Shown here: positions 26,353 through 32,718 of the stretch, piece after piece
Layout of the letters: each line of letters begins with the position of its first letter
How positions within the stretch are numbered: the stretch's first letter is position 1
Assembly: GCA_945868505.1 (NCBI GenBank)
Contig: CAMBLO010000005.1
Location: forward strand, 1 to 64,000
Direction of reading: 5' to 3'
DNA length: 64,000 nt
Origin: an uncultured Clostridia bacterium
GTDB taxonomy: Bacteria; Bacillota; Clostridia; Lachnospirales; Anaerotignaceae
Notes under the pieces: model-generated
The model's database searches: none
Seen by the model: only the letters and a program-made list of their open reading frames with translations
Told to the model about the DNA's origin: nothing
Made by a program: the position numbers and the translations under genes

Positions 26353-26637
26353 ATGAATGAACAATTATACAGGCTGCTGCAGAAAGCCAGAAATGATTTT
26401 GAACTGCGGGAGCGTATCTGGGCTGCAAAGGATGCCAAAGACCCTGCCTTGGCTCTGTGCGAGCTTTGCACGGCGGAAGGTTTTCCGCTGACCGTAGGCG
26501 GTCTGTTTTCCGAACAGGAAGAATTTTTCTGCAACCTTTTCCGCAGCTGCAACGGCAGTGCCGTACAGCCCTTGGATGGCTGGGATGACCCTTTTGATAT
26601 GTTTTTTGCGGCTATGGAAGCCTTGGAAAAAGAATAA
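26353..26637 (+). CDS. Nif11-like small protein
   Basis: The 94-residue protein MNEQLYRLLQKARNDFELRE followed by AAKDAKDPALALCELCTAEGFPLTV matches the Nif11-type domain (helical segment, then 'x-la-xx-Gf-xx-t'). In other bacteria this domain occurs in nitrogen-fixation loci and as leader of modified peptides. No modifying enzyme is nearby, so a leader role is not supported. ATG 26353 follows GGGGGAAGC. It follows feoB by 94 bp and may be part of the iron operon. Confidence 0.6.
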   Translation: MNEQLYRLLQKARNDFELRERIWAAKDAKDPALALCELCTAEGFPLTVGGLFSEQEEFFCNLFRSCNGSAVQPLDGWDDPFDMFFAAMEALEKE

Positions 26638-26647
26638 GAGACAGAAA

Positions 26648-26684
26648 AAGACACAGTCAATTTTGACTGTGTCTTTTTTGTAAA
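26648..26684. terminator. bidirectional terminator (Nif11 gene and ancestral spo0A)
   Basis: AAGACACAGTCAA pairs perfectly with TTGACTGTGTCTT with T runs on both strands. It lies 28 bp beyond the stop codon of the displaced spo0A tail, so it was probably the original spo0A terminator before element C separated them. Confidence 0.85.
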
Positions 26685-26711
26685 GAGGGTGTACTTTGCA
26701 TAGGCGATATC

Positions 26712-26835
26712 TCAGCTTGCTTTCATTTCCAGCCGCAGCCGATCTGCAATGAGGGCGATAAACTCTGAATTGGTGGGTTTGCCCTTATGGTTGTTGACGG
26801 TATAACCGAAGAGGGCATCGATGGCATCTACCTTG
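26712..26835 (-). pseudogene. displaced spo0A 3' end (left copy of 122-bp repeat)
   Basis: Positions 26714-26835 are identical to 31279-31400, the last 40 codons of spo0A. Here the fragment ends in TGA; the functional gene ends in TAA. It has no start. It is the chromosomal gene end pushed aside when element C supplied a replacement 3' end. Confidence 0.93.
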
Positions 26836-27247
26836 ATATATCAACGTTTTTAAGCCTTGTATGATATCGGCAATTACACCCAATAAATTAAGATTCGTTG
26901 CTGTGAACAAAAAAAGTTTATAGGTTTGGATTTTACAGTTTATTGCTCTGAACAAACTGAGTGCAGATTTTTGTTCGTTGGCTTAAAGTCTAATCTTTTT
27001 TAGATGGAAAGTCAAGGAGATAATAAAAATATGGATGTGAATGAAAAAACGATATTTTGTTAAAAAAACGAAAAAATATACCTTTTTTGCAAATTTTGTT
27101 GCCTTTTTACAACATTTTATCTGAATTTTGAATTAGATTGTCAATAGAAATTACGCACAATGTGTGTTATCATTAAATAAAGAAAAAAGAGGCACTACCA
27201 AAACTGCTGGCGGTTTGCCCTGAAAAAATGAAAAATTATCACAAAAG
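26836..27247. other. AT-rich non-coding left end of element C
   Basis: No gene is supported. The segment begins with the palindrome TTGATATATCAA at the repeat boundary and includes a CACAATGTG palindrome and the imperfect repeat AAAACTGC-TG-GCGGTTT. A 16-codon ORF (MKNYHKRVII...) ends inside the hairpin at 27248 and is probably fortuitous. Confidence 0.4.
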
Positions 27248-27289
27248 AGTAATCATCAAGTTTCCTAGGCTCGGATGATTACTTTTTTG
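27248..27289 (+). terminator. Rho-independent terminator
   Basis: AGTAATCATC and GATGATTACT form a perfect 10-bp stem followed by TTTTTT. It insulates the toxin-antitoxin locus from upstream transcription. Confidence 0.75.
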
Positions 27290-27415
27290 CGTTTTTGCCA
27301 TGTTTATATCCAAGGTTGTATACCAACTTAATATCGGAAAATTATTTTATAGAATAATTTGATTTACAAGCATATTTTTGTTTATTTTGTATGTGGTATT
27401 TTTCGCAGGATTGTG

Positions 27416-27575
27416 TATAATATAAGTACAGAAGTTCAAACTTCTTATGTAGGCGTTTGTCAGAAGTGCCTGTCTAAAAAAAACTGAAGAAATTGTGAGG
27501 GGTTCGTCAGATGCACCTGTCTAAAAAAAGCTGAAGAAATTGTTGTTGAAAGGGAACTTAATTGTTCCCTTTTTC
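27416..27575 (+). ncRNA. type III antitoxin RNA: two 47-nt repeats plus terminator
   Basis: A TATAAT box at 27416-27421 is followed by two tandem 47-nt repeats starting at 27459 and 27506 (shared core CCTGTCTAAAAAAA and CTGAAGAAATTGT). A terminator hairpin GGGAAC-TTAATT-GTTCCC-TTTTT (27551-27574) separates them from the toxin start by 20 bp. Promoter, short tandem repeats, leaky terminator, toxin gene is the defining layout of type III systems, where toxin-processed repeats bind and inhibit the toxin. Only two repeats are present, as in some known families. Confidence 0.85.
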
Positions 27576-27593
27576 ATTTGTGAGGTAAAATAT

Positions 27594-28070
27594 ATGGAAC
27601 CAAAATTATTTTATATAAGAGAGAGTTATTTCACAGATAATAGTACATTTAAAAAAATGCTTGATACAGGTAATTATTCAAAGCAATCAAAAAGAACACA
27701 TTTATGTATGCTAATTGAAAGCAATTCAAATAATTTTTATATTCCTTTAAGAAATAACTTAGGGGATGATATGAGAAAATATGGAAGAATCGGGCATCAT
27801 GTTCCGTCTGAAAAAAGAAAAGATGCCGGGTTAGATTTTCGTTATACTTTAATTGTTAATGATGATAAATACATAGAATTTCAAACACAAAGTAAAATAC
27901 CTAATTCGCAACTTCGCAAAATTAAGAATGATTACGAAATAATTCAAAATGAATTTTCAGTATATTTAAATGGATTTATAAAAGCGGCAAAAAAAGGACG
28001 TATCGAGAAAGAGCCTTTATATAGAGAATCAAGTTTAATCAATTTTCTTTCTGAGTTGGGAATAAAATAA
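27594..28070 (+). CDS. type III toxin, ToxN/TenpN-like endoribonuclease
   Basis: The 158-residue protein begins MEPKLFYIRESYF and has a central HLCMLIESNSNNFYIPLRNN segment, then KDAGLDFRYTLIVNDDKYIE and a C-terminal helical region ending FIKAAKKGRIE. The 'ml-y--PL' strand and the GLDF..-hydrophobic-DD.YI block resemble the TenpN branch of the ToxN superfamily, RNases that cleave mRNA and abort phage infection when the RNA antitoxin is lost. The start is ATG 27594 with TGAGGT upstream; the track's first codons lie in the terminator. The upstream repeat RNA makes the assignment firm at system level. Confidence 0.82.
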   Translation: MEPKLFYIRESYFTDNSTFKKMLDTGNYSKQSKRTHLCMLIESNSNNFYIPLRNNLGDDMRKYGRIGHHVPSEKRKDAGLDFRYTLIVNDDKYIEFQTQSKIPNSQLRKIKNDYEIIQNEFSVYLNGFIKAAKKGRIEKEPLYRESSLINFLSELGIK

Positions 28071-28199
28071 ATTATTATATTTTTTATTCCCCATTTTACC
28101 CCAAAATCCTAGCATACAACTAAGAATTTAGAACACATCTAACATCCCTTGACTTATTCATTGTCGAAATACAATGCCCCTGAAATCAAGCAATAATCA

Positions 28200-28228
28200 T
28201 TGAATTTCTGGAAATGATAGGGTATAAT
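28200..28228 (+). promoter_or_regulatory. promoter of the XRE gene
   Basis: TTGAAT and TATAAT are spaced 17 bp apart, about 47 bp upstream of the TTG start codon. Confidence 0.7.
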
Positions 28229-28275
28229 AGACGAAATTAGATTGCGTATTATAATGCGCTTTTAGGGGTGATAGA

Positions 28276-28485
28276 TTGACACTACAACAGAAAGTAAAAG
28301 CAGCTTGTGATGTGGCTGGCATTAGTTTAACGGAACTGGGGCGCAGAATGGGAATGTCTCAAGCTTCTATTTCTCAAAGGCTGAAAACAGGTAAGTTTTT
28401 AAAAGAAGAACTAGAGCAAATGGCAGATGCACTTGGCTGTGAATATGTTTCTTATTTTAAGTTTCCAGACGGCACAAAAATTTAA
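28276..28485 (+). CDS. small XRE-family regulator
   Basis: The 69-residue protein is a single helix-turn-helix domain: LQQKVKAACDVAGISLTELG, RRMGMSQASISQRLKTGKFL and an LEQMADALGCEYVSYF wing. It begins with TTG, preceded by AGGGGTG at the right distance, and has its own promoter and terminator. It lies 80 bp upstream of two 18-bp palindromes flanking a strong promoter and is the obvious candidate to bind them. Confidence 0.75.
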   Translation: MTLQQKVKAACDVAGISLTELGRRMGMSQASISQRLKTGKFLKEELEQMADALGCEYVSYFKFPDGTKI

Positions 28486-28490
28486 AGAAC

Positions 28491-28520
28491 GCTATACATG
28501 AAAATGTATGGTGTTTTTTT
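28491..28520 (+). terminator. Rho-independent terminator
   Basis: ATACAT-GAAA-ATGTAT stem-loop followed by a seven-T run, immediately after the XRE gene. Confidence 0.75.
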
Positions 28521-28567
28521 ATGTGAAAAATAATAATGAAAACTTTATATAAAATAATGAAAATACA

Positions 28568-28627
28568 TTGACATAATGAAATCATTATGATATATTTACG
28601 GAAACAAGCCATAATGATTTCATTATG
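28568..28627 (+). promoter_or_regulatory. promoter with two 18-bp palindromic operators
   Basis: TTGACA (28568-28573) and TATATT (28591-28596) are 17 bp apart. CATAATGAAATCATTATG (28572-28589) fills the spacer, and CATAATGATTTCATTATG (28610-28627) lies just downstream, 38 bp centre to centre. The two half-sites are identical (CATAATGA/TCATTATG). The arrangement predicts tight repression, probably by the XRE protein encoded next door, of the structured RNA downstream. Confidence 0.8.
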
Positions 28628-28689
28628 ATTGATGGTTTTCAAAGCATAGCAGTTTTCCCATCCATTATAGGACAAAAAACGATAGGGTG

Positions 28690-28990
28690 TAGTGAGCCGA
28701 TGCTATAAAATCACTCGCAGCCACATTTGCGCCATATCAAAGCCCGTGGTATGCGTCAGTGGGAACTCTGCCAGTGAAAACCCACAATAAACAAAGAAAT
28801 GGTGGTTGGAAGATTCAAAGCGGATATAGAGTTGATGGGATGGGTTGAATTGTCCCGCTGAAAAGCTAGGCTCTACTGATGAAAATCAGGCTCATACGGC
28901 ACAGGATGAGAGTGGACGGCTCCGAAGTGGTGATGTTATCCCCATGAAACGGGATAACTCCCAGAACTCAAGCCGAACCCACCAAAATGG
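28690..28990 (+). ncRNA. structured non-coding RNA candidate (~300 nt)
   Basis: No ORF spans this GC-richer segment, but it folds well by eye: GTGGG/CCCAC (28759/28781), AGCGG/CCGCT enclosing GGGA/TCCC (28818-28859), CTGAT-GAAA-ATCAG with a GNRA loop, CTCAT/ATGAG, CGGCT/AGCCG enclosing GTTATCCC/GGGATAAC, and a long-range GGTGGTT (28801) with AACCCACC (28976). A GTGA precedes it. Size, nested stems and mobile context would fit an ORF-less HEARO/omega-type RNA, but I cannot confirm this; other large RNA classes are possible. Confidence 0.55.
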
Positions 28991-29041
28991 TAATTTTTCA
29001 ACGGCAAAAGTCAAGTGTTTTTTAAAAGGAGAGTGCAAAAA

Positions 29042-29218
29042 ATGAAAAAAAGAGAATACAGAACAGAAGATTTACTTGACATTATCGCAGCGCAGAATGA
29101 AATGATTGAAGAATTACTGGAAAGAGTTGGCGAACTGGAAGATAGAATTGCTAGTAGGCGTAAACCTGCCGTTGTTGAAAATGGTGTGCTGGTTCAGCTT
29201 GAAAGATTTGTGGTTTAA
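29042..29218 (+). CDS. 58-residue coiled-coil protein, function unknown
   Basis: MKKREYRTEDLLDIIAAQNE continues with MIEELLERVGELEDRIASRR, a heptad-like helix likely to oligomerise, and a short tail. AAAAGGAGAG lies upstream of ATG 29042, though spacing is long; the track's start nine codons earlier overlaps that site. It follows the structured RNA on the same strand and may share its transcript. No family recognised. Confidence 0.55.
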   Translation: MKKREYRTEDLLDIIAAQNEMIEELLERVGELEDRIASRRKPAVVENGVLVQLERFVV

Positions 29219-29258
29219 GGATGAAATTTTAATGCAGAAAATATGTTCGTAAAAAGTG

Positions 29259-29399
29259 TTGACAACAGAACGGATGTTTGATATACTTTAGATACGGTGA
29301 ATCCGTTATGATATCTCATAACGATTACCCTTTGTGTTTAAATAATTTTAGTTTTCCACCGAGAAAGGCTATCCATATACGGCAGGGTAGCTTTTTTCT
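29259..29399 (+). ncRNA. small RNA candidate with own promoter and terminator
   Basis: A near-perfect promoter (TTGACA, 17 bp, TATACT; 29259-29287) is followed about 80 bases later by a terminator, GCTATCC/GGGTAGC with TTTTTT (about 29369-29397). The predicted ~105-nt transcript contains a GTTATGA-TATC-TCATAAC hairpin near its 5' end. The 89-codon ORF overlapping it has no ribosome site. Function unknown. Confidence 0.6.
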
Positions 29400-29490
29400 T
29401 GCGTATTTGGAGAAAAATGTAACGATTTTAAAATTCTATAAAATGTCGTGTAAATACCGAAAAATCAATGTTTTCTCGAAGCTGTTTTCA

Positions 29491-29764
29491 AAACTGAGAT
29501 TTTCCTATATGGATATAAACAATAAAAATGGAAAATCCGAAAATTAGAAAATCAAAAACAAGCTATGAACACATTGAAAAATAAGGGTTTTTTCATGGTT
29601 GATTCATAAACTGAGATTTTTCTATATGGATATAATATTAGTGTTCAACGACCATTTTAAAAGCTGTGGACACAATCAGGCAAAAAAAACACCTTAAAAA
29701 GCCCGAGAAATCAACACTTTTATAAATTGGTTCCAAAAATTGAGATTTTCCTATATGGATATAA
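29491..29764 (+). repeat. three dispersed 28-bp repeats
   Basis: AAACTGAGATTTTCCTATAT followed by GGATATAA occurs at 29491-29518, 29608-29635 and 29737-29764 with one or two mismatches; the preceding ~30 bases are also loosely similar. Spacings are 117 and 129 bp. Confidence 0.8.
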
Positions 29765-29855
29765 TATATATGTGCGAGTATCTAAGCAGGTGAATCACCT
29801 GAACAAGTGAGTACAAAGCACCTGTTTTTATGTACATTCAGCATTTTTTATGGTT

Positions 29856-30012
29856 TAAAAACGTTGATTTTTAGGGATTTTTAACAGTTTCTTTAAGTCG
29901 TCTAATGAAGGAAATGAATAATGCATAGTTTTTCGGGACACCTGACGAATTATCACTTGTAAAAACATTGATTTTTAGGCATTTTTAACAGTTTCTTTAA
30001 GTCGTCTAATGA
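29856..30012 (+). repeat. two 53-bp direct repeats
   Basis: Copies at 29856-29908 and 29960-30012 differ at only two positions; both contain TTTAACAGTTTCTTTAAGTC. They are 104 bp apart. Confidence 0.85.
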
Positions 30013-30232
30013 GGGGAAGCATTCTAAATTGCTACTAGCAATATAGGAACATTTCTAACCGACTGTCAGTCGCTTAGAGCAGTTATCGGAGGTCACTGAC
30101 AGTGACTTTGAAATGATGGGAAAGAGTATTTTCTAAATTCCAAACAGCAATACAAAAGGAGGCAATCCGTCTGCGAATGATGGGTATATATACCCTTCTC
30201 GCAATTTTACACTGCCCTCAAATATAAGAATA

Positions 30233-30565
30233 GTGGGTATGTATAAATTATTAGCGTCTGGTGGCTCTGGTCATAGTACAGTGGTCACTTTAAAAATCGG
30301 GAATACAACACGCAGTATTTATGTTAGGGATAAAAATGGAGATTATTCTGTTTTTAATATTAAAGGAGCATTAACGGATATCCAACCCGGAGCAAGCGGA
30401 GAGGTAACCACAATAGAAGAAGCTATGTTTGCGGCGATTTATTTGGATAGTGGTCATAGAATTGGAACCAGTGATGCCGAGAGAGAATTGACTTTAAAAA
30501 TGAAAATTACAGATGGCAATAAAGGATATAGAACAAATTATATATTCTATTATATTGAGGAGTGA
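30233..30565 (+). CDS. hypothetical protein in element C
   Basis: The frame of 110 codons opens with GTG (30233) or ATG (30239). It encodes an acidic, beta-rich sequence with SGGSGHSTVVTLKIGNTTRS, GEVTTIEEAMFAAIYLDSGH and a tyrosine-rich end (NYIFYYIEE). No motif is recognised. There is no clear Shine-Dalgarno near either start; an AAGGAGG lies 70 bp upstream before a 16-codon frame ending at 30230. It is 9 bp from the next ORF, supporting a two-gene unit. Confidence 0.5.
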   Translation: MGMYKLLASGGSGHSTVVTLKIGNTTRSIYVRDKNGDYSVFNIKGALTDIQPGASGEVTTIEEAMFAAIYLDSGHRIGTSDAERELTLKMKITDGNKGYRTNYIFYYIEE

Positions 30566-30574
30566 GGCAATTCA

Positions 30575-30769
30575 ATGTTTTTGTATCTGAACAAAGATAA
30601 ACGAATTACAGCATATGATGATTCATCAACCAGAGAACAAATGAAAGAAGAAATTAAAAAAGAAATGGGCGTTTGGTATGACGGTGACTTTGATTTCTTC
30701 ATGGGAGAGGATAAGCCGGGGATGCAGAAAGACTTCTACTTGAATGAGGATAACACTATCCGTAGGTGA
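30575..30769 (+). CDS. 64-residue acidic hypothetical protein
   Basis: MFLYLNKDKRITAYDDSSTR continues to a strongly acidic middle (DGDFDFFMGEDKPG). The start has GGAGTGAGG at good spacing. It overlaps the convergent integrase-domain gene by 14 bp. No family is recognised; such acidic small proteins are often DNA mimics or inhibitors, but nothing here proves that. Confidence 0.5.
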   Translation: MFLYLNKDKRITAYDDSSTREQMKEEIKKEMGVWYDGDFDFFMGEDKPGMQKDFYLNEDNTIRR

Positions 30770-31097
30770 AAAAGGCTTTCATGTTACGGATGTAATTGTT
30801 GACGGTGGTTGCTGTAATAGGTTTGCCTAAATCTGTTCTGTTTTCGGGATAGTTATAGCATCTTGAATTATCATTTGTTACAACTTCATATTTTCCCCTT
30901 GTTTGTAAAAACCGAATATATTTAATAATAATAGTAGGAGTGATTTTATCAACGTTATCAATTCCTTCATCCCTTGCCCAGCGTTCAAAAAGTTTAAGGG
31001 TTTGTTCATAACTTCTGATGGTTTTTCGGGCTAGATTTTTGCTTTTGCAAAATAAAAGATAATCTTCAATGTGAAAATAAAGTTCTGATGGCTGCAT
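30756..31097 (-). CDS. integrase core-binding domain only (truncated tyrosine recombinase)
   Basis: The 113-residue product is a complete SAM-like N-terminal domain of tyrosine recombinases: LYFHIEDYLLFCKSKNLARK, TIRSYEQTLKLFERWARDEG and VNNYIRNMKAFFTYG. It stops exactly where the catalytic domain (R..HxxR..Y) should start, and no such residues are found elsewhere in the element. ATG has a perfect AGGAGG. It lies 180 bp from the spo0A repeat, the usual integrase position. Either the gene was truncated by deletion, or this is a domain that assists another recombinase. Confidence 0.75.
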   Translation of the reverse strand: MQPSELYFHIEDYLLFCKSKNLARKTIRSYEQTLKLFERWARDEGIDNVDKITPTIIIKYIRFLQTRGKYEVVTNDNSRCYNYPENRTDLGKPITATTVNNYIRNMKAFFTYG

Positions 31098-31276
31098 AAA
31101 ATAAACCTCCTAGTTTAATAAAGTTGTTGTAAAAAGCACAGCCTATAAACTAAAAGGTTTATTGTCATGAGCAATAAAAATTTATTGGGGTGTAAAAATA
31201 AAAATGTGTAAAATTACACTAAATTATCAATGTTGAGAATAGCAGAAAGCGTTGATATTTCGGCGTTTGTCAGGTT

Positions 31277-32068
31277 TTAGCTTGCTTTCATTTCCAGCCG
31301 CAGCCGATCTGCAATGAGGGCGATAAACTCTGAATTGGTGGGTTTGCCCTTATGGTTGTTGACGGTATAACCGAAGAGGGCATCGATGGCATCTACCTTG
31401 CCCCGGTTCCATGCCACTTCGATGGCGTGTCGGATGGCCCGTTCCACACGGCTGGGGGTGGTGTTGCATTTCTTGGCGATGGAAGGATACAGCTCCTTCG
31501 TAATATAATTCAGCACATCCATGTCGTTGACGCTCATGATGATGGCCTCCCGCATATAATGATACCCGCGGATATGGGCGGGTACGCCGATTTCATGGAG
31601 AATATTTGTGACCTTTGTTTCCAAATCGTATGCGGCAGAATTACCTGCAGCGGGAGCAGCAGTTCCTGTTTTCAGCAGGGGCTTCTGTTCCTGCATGAGC
31701 TGGCGGATACGCTGGGTGAGGGCATCCATATCAAAGGGCTTCACCATGTAATAGCCTGCCCCCAAATCCAGTGCCTTCTGTACCACCTTGTCCTGACTGA
31801 GGGCGGAAAGGATGATAGTGACAGGGCGGTCGGCTTCTTCCACCTTTTGCAGCCGTTCCAAAACGCCCAGCCCGTCCAAGCGGGGCATGATGCCGTCGAT
31901 GATGGCAACATCGGGGTGGGTATCGCGGATTTTGTTCATGGCATCAATGCCATCCATAGCCACAGCCACCACAGTGATATCTTCCTGTTTATTCAAATGA
32001 TCGACGATGATGTCGCAAAAATCCTTATTGTCGTCTGCCAGCAAAACTTTTATTGTATTTTGATTCAA
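31277..32068 (-). CDS. spo0A: sporulation master regulator Spo0A
   Basis: The receiver domain ([19 protein letters not shown]; phosphoacceptor Asp in [17 protein letters not shown]; Lys in YYMVKPFDM) is joined to the Spo0A DNA-binding domain ([38 protein letters not shown]). The start is a TTG at 32068, with GGAGGGAT upstream, giving 263 residues; the track adds 36 untranslated codons. Its last 40 codons are duplicated at 26712-26835, so the present 3' end was delivered by element C. The protein is intact. Its original terminator is now 4.6 kb away. Confidence 0.96.
   Translation of the reverse strand: MNQNTIKVLLADDNKDFCDIIVDHLNKQEDITVVAVAMDGIDAMNKIRDTHPDVAIIDGIMPRLDGLGVLERLQKVEEADRPVTIILSALSQDKVVQKALDLGAGYYMVKPFDMDALTQRIRQLMQEQKPLLKTGTAAPAAGNSAAYDLETKVTNILHEIGVPAHIRGYHYMREAIIMSVNDMDVLNYITKELYPSIAKKCNTTPSRVERAIRHAIEVAWNRGKVDAIDALFGYTVNNHKGKPTNSEFIALIADRLRLEMKAS
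31279..31400 (-). repeat. right copy of the 122-bp spo0A direct repeat (attachment site)
   Basis: Identical over 122 bp to 26714-26835; identity ends abruptly on both sides (left flank GGTTTT versus ATCTC; right flank CCCCGG versus ATATATC). It covers codons for [20 protein letters not shown] and the rest of the C-terminus. Confidence 0.95.
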
Positions 32069-32249
32069 ATTGATCCCTCCAGTTGTAGTTTCGTGAATGT
32101 TTATGCAGAACTTCCTTGCTTTTGGGTTGATTATAGTATAGAAAAAAGAGAACGACAAGAACCATTCGTAGGACAAAAAAAGCGCGGAAATTCAAGGAAA
32201 ACTGACGTTTCCACATTCTTTTTGAAACCGCGCGCAAACGCTGCAAAAC

Positions 32250-32272
32250 GCCGTCGAATGGTGTCTGTCGAA
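32250..32272. promoter_or_regulatory. putative Spo0A boxes upstream of spo0A
   Basis: TGTCGAA (32266-32272) and the related CGTCGAA (about 32252-32258) match the 0A-box core in the 340-bp divergent spacer. spo0A autoregulation through such boxes is established in other spore formers. Two short matches are weak evidence. Confidence 0.4.
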
Positions 32273-32354
32273 ATTGTATATTTTGGAGGAAAAACGAAAA
32301 AAAGGCGGACGAAATATTGGCGAAAAGCGGTAGGGAAAAGAGGGGAAAGTTGTA

Positions 32355-32383
32355 TTGACTTTTGCGATTGCATATATTATAAT
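32355..32383 (+). promoter_or_regulatory. promoter of the ribbon-helix-helix gene
   Basis: TTGACT and TATAAT with exactly 17 bp between them. The predicted start (about 32390) excludes the track's ATG at 32386. Confidence 0.75.
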
Positions 32384-32412
32384 TTATGCGAGGGCAGAAA
32401 AGAGGTGATGAA

Positions 32413-32595
32413 ATGTCTCCAAGAACGGGCAGACCTCCGAAGGCAGAAACCTCCAGAAACAAAAGTCTGAACTTGAGACTGACTGAGGAAGAAGCGAATG
32501 ATATTCAGTATTGTGCCGAAAAACTAGAAATTTCCAGAACGGATGCAATTATGAAGGGGATTCGGATGATAAAAGCCCAACTAGATGAAAAATAA
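32413..32595 (+). CDS. ribbon-helix-helix (CopG-like) DNA-binding protein
   Basis: The 60-residue protein MSPRTGRPPKAETSRNKSLN continues LRLTEEEANDIQYCAEKLEI and ISRTDAIMKGIRMIKAQ, the beta-strand/helix/helix of CopG-type regulators with a basic N-terminal arm. ATG 32413 has AGAGGTGA upstream. It is followed by a hairpin and a second small gene, and may regulate its own unit. No toxin partner is evident. Confidence 0.7.
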   Translation: MSPRTGRPPKAETSRNKSLNLRLTEEEANDIQYCAEKLEISRTDAIMKGIRMIKAQLDEK

Positions 32596-32597
32596 AA

Positions 32598-32640
32598 AGG
32601 ACACCCACCGTCCCGCTAAGACAAAGTGTGAGTGTCCAAC
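32598..32640 (-). terminator. inverted repeat after the RHH gene (terminator on the minus strand)
   Basis: GGACAC and GTGTCC bracket a 30-base loop; only on the minus strand does a T-rich tract (TTTTTATTTTT) follow. No minus-strand gene is seen upstream, so its purpose is unclear. Confidence 0.4.
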
Positions 32641-32677
32641 CCCAAACAGAGGTATGTAAATAGTATAGCACTGCATC

Positions 32678-32710
32678 CCTCCGTTTGGCAAAGGAAATTT
32701 GAAACGGAGG
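32678..32710 (+). promoter_or_regulatory. hairpin sequestering the Shine-Dalgarno of 32719
   Basis: CCTCCGTTT pairs perfectly with AAACGGAGG, whose GGAGG is the ribosome site of the next gene; TTATTTTT follows. It can act as a terminator or block translation. Confidence 0.6.
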
Positions 32711-32718
32711 TTATTTTT

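Larger units (their letters stand above)
29400..30232. other. 830-bp repeat-dense non-coding region
   Basis: There is no supported gene. The region contains three 28-bp repeats, two 53-bp repeats, and several palindromes: CAGGTGAATCACCTG (29787), CGACTGTCAGTCG (30060), GTCACTGACAGTGAC (30092) and GGGTATATATACCC (30182). This density is typical of cis-acting replication, transfer or partition sites, but no such function can be assigned from sequence alone. Confidence 0.5.
26714..31400. mobile_element. AT-rich element integrated at the 3' end of spo0A (element C)
   Basis: A perfect 122-bp direct repeat of the spo0A tail bounds a 4.4-kb, strongly AT-rich segment. An integrase core-binding-domain gene lies next to the right repeat and points away from it, as in elements that insert in gene 3' ends. 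Contents: type III toxin-antitoxin, XRE regulator, palindromic operators, structured RNA candidate, small-RNA candidate, repeat arrays and three small ORFs. The palindrome TTGATATATCAA touches the left repeat, and a related CGTTGATAT lies near the right end. No catalytic recombinase domain is present, so it may depend on an enzyme acting in trans or be immobile. Confidence 0.85.

Noticed and set aside
26698-26840. functional second Spo0A
   Set aside because: Only the last 40 codons are present with no start or promoter; it is an attachment-site copy.
27459-27552. 47-nt repeats as a CRISPR or satellite
   Set aside because: Two directly adjoining copies with no spacer, followed by a terminator and toxin gene; this is the type III antitoxin layout.
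28690-28990. group II intron remnant
   Set aside because: No recognisable domain V or GTGYG start and no reverse transcriptase; hairpins do not match the intron order.
29278-29547. 89-codon ORF over the small-RNA candidate
   Set aside because: Begins within the -10 box, lacks a ribosome site, and reads through the terminator.
29491-29764. CRISPR-like array
   Set aside because: Only three copies with unequal spacing (117 and 129 bp), mismatched repeats, and no cas genes.
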